64,000 nucleotides of DNA from Parapristionchus giblindavisi (Eukaryota; Nematoda; Chromadorea; Rhabditida; Diplogasteridae): assembly GCA_943737045.1 (NCBI GenBank), contig CALSFV010000007.1, positions 1,752,806 to 1,816,805 on the forward strand, read 5' to 3'. A program made the position numbers and the translations under genes. Each line of letters begins with the position of its first letter. Positions within the stretch are counted from its first letter, which is position 1. This document shows, in pieces, positions 56,812-64,000 of the stretch. Below the pieces are notes generated by a model. That model was not told the DNA's origin. It did no database searches and worked only from the letters and a program-made list of their open reading frames with translations.

Positions 56812-59800
56812 ATGAGTGACAACGAATCTCTTCGCATTCAAGAAGATGAGAATAGTAGTGATGAAGAGATTGACGTGGTGACTGGTGGGAATGAACGTAG
56901 TGAGAGTCCCGAAGACGATTCTGTACCTGAGGACAAGAAAGCGATGCTGAGAAGACTCATCAAGGACAAAATTCTTGATGACGATATCCGTGAACAAATT
57001 GGAGATGTTGATCGTAAGTATTTGTTATATTCCGAGTCCTAGATAATTAATTATTTTTCAGAATTCTTCGAACGTGAATGGAAGACACAAGAAGGACGCT
57101 TTTTCTGCATCATTTGCAAGGAAGAGCATAGACTTCGATCTCACTCCGTGGTCCATGCAAAAGATCTCCGTTACGAAATGAGGAATGGCAAGCCTAATCA
57201 GAGTTGCGTTCAGGTATTTAATTATATTATTAAGAAAAAAACAACGCAGTCTCTGCTTTCAGTGTGCAAACTTCAAGGAAATTTGCCGCCTTTTCACTGG
57301 CTCTAAAAAGAATAGCGGCGTTGCTGATTTCGGCAAACTCCGTCGACCAAGTTCGAGTAATGATTGCTATAATATGAGAATAATTATGCGTGAGCTGGAG
57401 AAGACGAACACTAGAGTGATCAATTTTAATAAGGTAATCAATTTTAATTGTTTTGTGCTTGAATTTGCTAATGTTTTCTTATTTCAGGAATTCATCGACG
57501 ATCTAAAGTGTTGTAACAAGTCTCCACCAAGAAATCCAGCGGTAAGATTTGAAAAAAAATAACTAGAAAAGCAGTATTCTAATTTAACAGGCTAGCGGAG
57601 TGTTTGTCCAACATGGAAACTCTTTTTTAATGTATCCTAGTCCCACTGTTCCATCACAACGTCAACGAACTCCTCTTCAATCTAACTTTGGTCCTCTAAA
57701 CTACTACGCCAACATGCCGAGTCAGCAGGTTCCATCCACTTCCAGTCAGTCAATCCAAGGCGGATTGAATCAACCAACCCAAGGTGGTTTGTATCAACCA
57801 GCGCAAGGCGGTTCGGTATGTCTCTCTTCATTTCATATACTATCTCGCTGTTCTCTGCCAGAGAGACAGTGTTATTTGTAACAAATCAAATCTGCCATAA
57901 TCCTCAATGTCCTGCTTTTAGGAAACAATATTCGATCCTTCTCTGGGCACACTGAACATCCGCAGTACGGTTGAGGCTCAGAATAAGATCGATGACAGCA
58001 AGCTCCTGACTCTGTCCGGAGATAGCAAGTATCTCAATACTGTGCCAATTTGCTTCCAAGGGTAAGTAAAAGTATCTTATTTTTCATTTTTTCACGATTT
58101 CTTTGTAGAACCGGTAATCTAAACATCATGTACGATGTCTCGAATGACGTCAATACCTGTCCTCGTCAAAGTAAGTTTCGAGTGAAAAAAATGAAAATAA
58201 AAATGATTTCGCAGTTCGTAAAGAATGGTCTAAAAGAGCAGAGACTGAAGTGGCATGGGGCTGGTCCCTTACTTGGTCGAAGCAGGATATCATCAAGAAG
58301 TACTTCCTCTATAAGGACGTGTTCATCGATGTCGGGAAAAAGGTAAACAATTGTCTGTAATAATATCATTCAACTCTGAAAACACAAGGGGAGTACCCAA
58401 TCACAATTTTTCAAAATCACGGAACGCTTTTGAAAAGATTTTTTCTTAAAAATCAATATTATGATTATTTTCTTTGACAGGAAAGCAACAACAGAACTCA
58501 ACTGGGGAAGTATGTCGAACGGATTCTGTCATATGTAATGAGAAGCAGAGGGAGGTAATGGTAAAACTGTGTGGTTGTGTAATAGCCTTTTTTCTCAGAA
58601 TGGGAGAACAAGTCACCGTTTTTGATGTGGCTTTCTCTCTTCGATGCGTCGAGTCATTCCTCGATAGGTGTACGGAGATTGGAGTGAATTATACCACTCA
58701 AACGCAGCTGATCAAGGCCTATAGAGATTTCATACTTTTCGTAATCTTCGAGGTCAAAGACATAAGTGAGTGTGAAAAATTAAAATTCCGAAAACAATTT
58801 TTTTATATTATTTATTATTTTCAGCGTCCTTCAACCAATGCCATATCAGGAAGCATTTGGAATTGATCAATGAAAGATTGTGCAGGAGAGAGTCAAGGGT
58901 TGCCAGAGACATGATACGCGATACACCCTTTGACAAGAGAGAGCTGAAAGCTTTGGTTCGTCTGCCTCGTATTGTGTTATCCCATAATACATAATATTAT
59001 ATTGTACATATTTAAATGTAAATTGTTCTGAATTAAAAAAATTACTATCCTTTCAGAAAAAAATTGTTTACTTTCAGAAGGCTATGCGGTATTCTTTGAT
59101 GGATGCACTGATCAACTGCGACAAGGTTGAGAAGGGTATGACTGCCGCCCACAACAATGCTAAGAATCGTGATAAAGTGGAATATTCCGAGTATGAATTT
59201 ATCATGAAGTGGGTTTTTTCAAATATTGTTGAACAATTTTTTATTAATAAGAATTGTTTTTTTAGCACCACAATCGTCCACATCATTGTCATGAACGCGC
59301 AAAGGAATGAGGCCGTGTGGAAGCTTCTCAACGGAGGAGTCAAGCAGCTCTGCCACGATGGCCAGCGCAGGATGATCGCGCCGAGTAAAGATCACCCGAA
59401 GATATTCGTGAGATTTATAATTTTAATAATTCACTAACCTTTATCGTAAATTAAACAATTATAGTGTGCGAAATTCAAAAGCCCGAAGAACGCATGTAAG
59501 GTGAACAAGTATGTAGAAGGAAACTTTTGTTTCGGCGAAACAGGAGAGAAGTTTTTGAATATGTACATCAAAGTGCGCGATCTGTAAGTTTGGAAGAAGT
59601 TATTTTCTTGCAAAACAAAACACAACGTATTTCAGGCGAATGAAGGAGTTGGGCATTGATGAAAAAGACTATAAGGGCCCCTATAAGAGCTTTTTCTACA
59701 CGTTTGGTGTAAGAAATATTTTCCCTCTCAATTAATCGCAATATAAAAACATTTGTTTAACTTGCAGGGCGTGCCCATCGACGATGCCGAGAACAAGAAG

Positions 59801-60394
59801 GTCTCCCATCGTTTCTCCTCCTTCTTAAGGCACCTTAATTTGTTCGATAAGCACAAGAAGGGGTGGTTCGGGTGCAATGTGGTGAGTTTTAGACAATTTT
59901 TTTTAGTTTCAACATATATTCTTTTTCTTTGAAGGCACGCCATGGTGCGTCTCAGATAGCGTTTGACGACTTCTTGCGGAATGAATCGACTAATGTCGAG
60001 GCTAACGAAGCAGCCATTGCCCAGCTCCAATGCCATTCGTCGCAAATGCAACGGGCGGTCTATGTGGACTCGAAGTGCCTGTTCGCCATAAAGGGTTACG
60101 CCTATCTGCGGGCCGTGACGAAGAGAGAGATGGAACGAGACGATACATTGAAGGACGAATTTGATCTCTTACAACGACATATAATCATCAAGTACGTGAA
60201 AAATTGTGTTTTTTTTTCTTCATATATCCTGCTGCAGTCATTTCGAAGAAGACGAGAATGAAGAGGACGAAGACATCGATGCCGACGAAGAGGAACTCGA
60301 AGAAACGGTTGATAATAGTGTGTCTGGTGATCAAATGGATGAACCGGTGTATGATGAAGGTTTGCTGGTAAACAACGAGAATATGTCAAACTGA
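56812..60394 (+). CDS. Tyrosine recombinase (Crypton-like), first half of a possible recombinase-SET gene
   Basis: About 18 exons with short introns give about 830 residues. Parts in order: acidic N terminus; a zinc-binding-like segment (CIICKEEH, later CVQC, residues about 80-125); a Gln/Gly/Pro-rich linker (about 195-268); a helical core-binding-like region (about 415-500); then the catalytic domain. Its signatures are Arg in NAQRNEAVW (about 559), Arg in NVARHGAS (about 698), His in QCHSSQMQRAVY (about 730) and Tyr nine residues later (about 739). The HSSxxxxxxY spacing equals that of XerD-type recombinases; the HxxR histidine is replaced by Asn. This family cuts and rejoins DNA through a 3'-phosphotyrosine; in animals such genes occur in Crypton and DIRS-like elements and as domesticated copies. 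The end is very acidic (EEDENEEDEDIDADEEE). The ATG follows directly on a TTTTGCAG acceptor, so an upstream exon or trans-splicing is likely. The frame ends at 60394 unless the intron 60360-60406 is used. Confidence 0.7.
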
Positions 60395-60417
60395 ACATCA
60401 TTTTAGTTGACTACGAC

Positions 60418-63224
60418 ATGTACCCGTCAGATGTAGTATCGCCTCGCAAAAGAGCCCACGGTGGCGAGAGTGGTTTGTTTTTTGTCGACTTTTATCGATT
60501 TGTATCGACCATACATGTAAATGACAAGAATAATTTTGCAGAATCCGATCGGGCAAGAGGCCTTAGGGCGGCGAAGGTGCAGCGTTCAGCCTCTCAACGT
60601 ATGTATAATTTTTTTTCCAATTTATTTGTTTTTAAATATATTTTATTCATTTAAGGACTCTTTGATGAGGAGCGACAGGTAGATTCGGAGCGACAGATGG
60701 AAGCGGAGTCCCGGGTGACTGCGCGAAGAACAAGAAGCGAGGTTGTCGACGACGCTGAACAGCCCTCAACTTCTGGCCAATTCCTCCCACCCACACTACG
60801 TCCTTCTCTGACTTCCAGTAGAACAAGAAGCGTTGTTGTCGACGACGCAGAACAGCCCGGAACTTCTGGCCAATTCCTCCCACCCACACTACGTCCGTCT
60901 CCGGTTGTTCGTCCCCTGAGTGAAGTGAAGTCAATATTGAGTAGAGCTCCTCGAGCTCCTCCCAATGCTCCTACCGAAGATGCCCCATGTTCTCCTTCCT
61001 CGGCTGCTTTTGCGAGCACCTCCTCAAGCTCTCAGTGTCTCGATGAGATCTCTATCGCATCGTCGGAATTGAAGAAGAAGAAGAAGAAGAGCATCTTCAA
61101 ACAGCTTCTCGGACCTGGAAAGTCGTTGAAGGCATCTGAGAATGAGCGGAATATGTGGCTGGAAAAGCAGATCGCTATCAACGAATGGGCACCACCCCAT
61201 GGAGGTAGTACACACCACATTAAAGTATATTTATTATTTTTTAAATTACAGTTGTCAACTTTGATCTCGATCTCGACGGTTTCGCTGGCATAGGACACAC
61301 TAGGAATGTAGTGCTCGACGATGGCGACGATGACACTGATATCGCTTTCACCGATGAGTGAGTCAATATTCGTTTACATCAAAGAATAATAGCAATGAAA
61401 ATTCATTGTAGCTACATTCGCGAGAACGACTTGAAGCGCATCTCCTCCTTGCTAATGGAGCGAACGAAGCTCACTGAAGCACAACTTGCCCGCGAGATGG
61501 AAGGATTCAATCTTGTCGGTATGGGAACAAGCTACCATAAAATGAGAGCGATCATGAAGAGAAGAGAAGGACCTAAGATTGAAAACTACCCATGGGTCTA
61601 CATAGCAGAAACTCGGAAATGCGGGCTTGGCATGTTCGCTAATTGCAGCATTCCGAACGCGAATGTCGTATGCCTGTACACGTAAGCAAAGTACATCCTA
61701 TTCTAAAAATAATCAAGGTTTTTTAGCGGTCGAATGATAGACGAGCAGAAGAGTCTTAAATACGCCAATATGCTTAGCGAGCACAGGCCCAATGAGTTTA
61801 ATGCTTTGAACTTCCTCGTGAAGTCATACGAGTTTGGACTCAAAACCGGTATGTATTAGTACGATCTATTGTATTGCATAAATGAGCTATTCAGGTCAAG
61901 GCACGATCGTGTTCGAGGGTCACAGGAGAACCCATCGTGGAGTGGTTGTCCTGGGACGTTACATTAATCACGCCAGGTGCACCGTACATGCCAATGTCAA
62001 GGCACGATACATAGTGAAGAAGAATCCTACAGACGATACCACACAAGTGTTGGTAGTGTTCGTGGCAATTCGCAATATCAAGGTGAAATTTTTATTTTGT
62101 CTTCTAAAGTTTAAATTTTTTTTAAAGAAAGGAGAGCCCATCTTATACGAGTACAACAGGTCGGTCCCATTCGGTTGTCCACGATGTAATTCGGACGCTC
62201 ATGATGAGGGTAAGTGTTTCATTCCATTTACGCATGATATCTGAAACATGAGTTTTTCCAGTTACCGGCAAGAAGATAGAATTGGAGCCCATATTCGGCG
62301 ACAATCTGCTAATAGAACGAGTCTACTCAAGTAATAATTTTGCATCTTATATCTAATTGTATCAATACCAAACTATTCCTTTTCAGAGGACGAAAGTTCG
62401 AAGATGGGAGGTGAACATAAAGAGAAGCTGGAATTCGCCGACAAGTTCTACAAATCCACTACTCCAGAGGTATACATGAGGGCCGTATCCATGTCGTATC
62501 CTGACATGGGTACAGACGGATCGAACTTGTACGAGTTCGAGCTCAACGTGGAGGCACGGTTCCTGGTCAAGTATGGTGCCCTCCTCCTACAATCGAACAC
62601 CCCCCTGCTTACTCCTCCAAACGAGGTAAATCTTTTTTTTTCATATGGAAAAACATTCGCTACTGCCATGTTCTGTTCCTCATAATTCTCTTCTTCTTTC
62701 AGCAAATAAGAAATCTGCTCGGCCAGTATGGAGAGATCAACATTAGAGACGCCATACAGCAGATTTTGGCCGACGCGGAATCTCTGACGATTCGTGCCCT
62801 TCTCTTCGTCAACCACACAAATTCCCTTGGTGATGCCCTCATGACCGCTGTCATTTCTCCGGAAAACTCAGAAACATGGCCAATTGGAGCTATCATCGGA
62901 ATGAGAGTCAGCCAGCAGTCTGCTAAAACTGCCCGATTCACGGTCATGGTAAGTTCATAATAATTTTTATTTTTTGTATATTTCTCTATCAACATTGTTA
63001 TGATATATTTCTCTATCAATTTTTGTACAATCTTCTATCATTTCTCTATCAATTATAGAAATCTATTACAATTACAGGGACTCGAAAGGCACGATATCGC
63101 TCGCAGGCAGTTCTGCGGAAAGTACATCGCCTCATGCCCTGGACCCGTCAAGATTATAAGAAAGAAGCACGCCCCGAAGACTGCCAATGACATTTTGGGG
63201 AACAATATCATGCGCTATGAGTGA
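60418..63224 (+). CDS. SET-domain protein, second half of a possible recombinase-SET gene
   Basis: About 12 exons, roughly 700 residues. The N-terminal half is low-complexity: basic, Ser/Pro/Thr-rich, with a 31-residue tandem duplication (60727-60912) and a poly-Lys stretch. The SET domain (lysine methyltransferase fold) is seen as RKCGLGMFANCSIPNANVVC, then TGRMIDEQ, GRYINHARCTVHAN and KKGEPILYEYN, followed by CPRC, which may be a post-SET zinc site. The usual NHS is NHA here; the terminal tyrosine region (YEYN) is present. A further helical C-terminal region (about 250 residues) is not recognised. The annotated start is the first ATG, but in-frame sequence continues 11 bases upstream to an acceptor at 60406, so the real protein may begin in the recombinase gene only 24 bp away. 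A 47-bp GTTTGT..GCAG intron near 60473-60541 is optional because it has no stop. Whether it methylates histones is unknown. Confidence 0.7.
60727..60912 (+). repeat. 93-bp tandem duplication inside the SET-gene exon
   Basis: Two copies starting at 60727 and 60820 encode RTRSEVVDDAEQPSTSGQFL.. and RTRSVVVDDAEQPGTSGQFL.., each continuing PPTLRPS. The in-frame, well conserved copies indicate a recent 31-residue duplication in a disordered region. Confidence 0.9.
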
Positions 63225-63314
63225 ACTGAGCGGTCGTTCTTCTCTCACACGGCATCATCAACTCACTGTCTCTCCCATTCTCTTGCTCTATCACCCTCTC
63301 ATCTTCATTATTTT
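63225..63314 (+). other. Immediate 3' flank of the SET gene
   Basis: The stop is followed by ACTGAGCGGTCGTTCTTCTC, whose core AGCGGTCGTT is shared with foldback arms in this window, then CT-rich sequence. No canonical AATAAA was found. Confidence 0.4.
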
Positions 63315-63590
63315 AGTTACATTTTTGTTGTTAATAAGTTAATATTCTTGTAAATTTTACAATGGTAATATCATATGTACTCATGTTTTCATTATTCATG
63401 TTTTTTGTTTTTCGGTTCATATTCGTTTCTAAGTTTTACATATGCTTCAAGTTACATTTTTGTTGTTAATAAGTTAATATTCTTGTAAATTTTACTATGG
63501 TAATATCATACGAACTCATGTTTTCATTAATCATGTTTTTCGGTTTTCGATTCTTATCCGTTTCTAGTTTTACATATGCTTCACTTCTAG
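63315..63590. repeat. 135-bp tandem duplication
   Basis: AGTTACATTTTTGTTGTTAA at 63315 recurs at 63450, and similarity extends across most of the 135-bp unit. AT-rich, no gene; possibly 3' UTR. Confidence 0.85.
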
Positions 63591-63779
63591 TATTAGTTTT
63601 ATATACTGTCATGTACCTACTCTTTATTCACTTTTGTCTGTATCGTTATTCATCCATTTATTGTTAATGTTCCATGAAATATTGAGATGAACGAGATGTC
63701 ACACTTTATTTGGTCCATCTATTTAAATTTCTCATGTTCCAATTAGTTTACATTCATATTTTACTTTGTTTTTCAATTT

Positions 63780-63985
63780 CCATAATCGAAAGCACGCAAA
63801 GAAAAACAAACTTACAATTTAAACCATTTTCGATTTCGAATTCAGGTTCCCCATCGTTGAATTAGCCTATCCTATAATTTTCATCTCTCGGCGACAATTC
63901 TCACTTTTGCTTACCAAAATACGCACACACAAACAAACTTTCAGTTTACACCATTTTCGATTTCAAAATCGGTTTCTCCATCGCC
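63780..63985. repeat. Degenerate 127-bp tandem duplication
   Basis: ACCATTTTCGATTTC at 63823 recurs at 63950 together with flanking ACAAACTT and CCATCG..GAATTAG sequences. No gene. Confidence 0.65.
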
Positions 63986-64000
63986 GAATTAGTGTTCCCT

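Noticed and set aside
59728..60051. Minus-strand frames within the recombinase gene
   Set aside because: They lie opposite well-supported spliced exons and have no domain signature.
1..64000. tRNA, rRNA or telomere repeats
   Set aside because: No cloverleaf with intact A/B boxes, no rRNA-like block and no telomeric array was recognised, but covariance models could not be run.

Overview
This is a eukaryotic, metazoan-looking window, most likely nematode, though the sequence alone does not prove it. The real genes are split by many short introns (mostly 40-60 nt, GT..AG, acceptors of the TTTTCAG / TTTNAG / TTAAG type). Intergenic DNA is AT-rich and full of GATT/GATCGAT-type repeats. Decayed exons of the transcription elongation factor IWS1 are recognisable. 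No bacterial gene organisation, rRNA, tRNA or CRISPR array was found.

Layout. 1-2.9 kb: foldback (hairpin) elements, one nested in another, and a GC-rich perfect palindrome. 2.9-6.5 kb: exon-like pieces, including two tandem decayed fragments that read like the TFIIS-N/LW domain of IWS1. 5.8-7.45 kb: a diverged single copy of the unit that is amplified further on. 8.6-11.6 kb (minus): gene A, a 12-exon type I membrane glycoprotein of unknown family, with foldback insertions in two introns. 13.64-33.12 kb: six nearly identical tandem copies of a 3008-bp unit plus a partial seventh interrupted by a 1.2-kb foldback element. Each full unit carries an intronless 100-residue membrane-protein gene (minus) with a TATA box and histone-type stem-loops just after the stop, plus three degenerate 168-bp satellite monomers. 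33.1-36.7 kb: repeats only. 36.8-38.8 kb (minus): gene B, the paralogue of gene A with the same exon plan. 38.8-42.1 kb: dispersed repeats, copied in inverse orientation at 55-56 kb. 42.85-53.64 kb: a 168-bp satellite array (about 65 monomers, with a partial 840-bp higher-order period) lying between two direct copies of a foldback block. 56.8-63.2 kb (plus): a spliced gene, or two abutting genes, encoding a zinc-finger-like N terminus, a tyrosine recombinase (Crypton-like) and then a SET domain. 63.2-64 kb: short tandem duplications.

Interpretation. Three things stand out. First, a tyrosine recombinase reading frame runs into a SET-domain reading frame, and a 47-bp intron could join them into one protein of about 1,500 residues. 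The end of the SET frame overlaps a motif also present in the foldback repeats of the window. Second, the six-copy membrane-protein gene has a layout like a replication-dependent histone gene: intronless, TATA-driven, tandem, with a GGCCCTCTTTAGGGCC stem-loop after the stop. Third, the two large tandem arrays are connected, because every 3008-bp unit contains three inverted copies of the 168-bp satellite monomer. Functional statements are inferred from motifs; no database search was possible.
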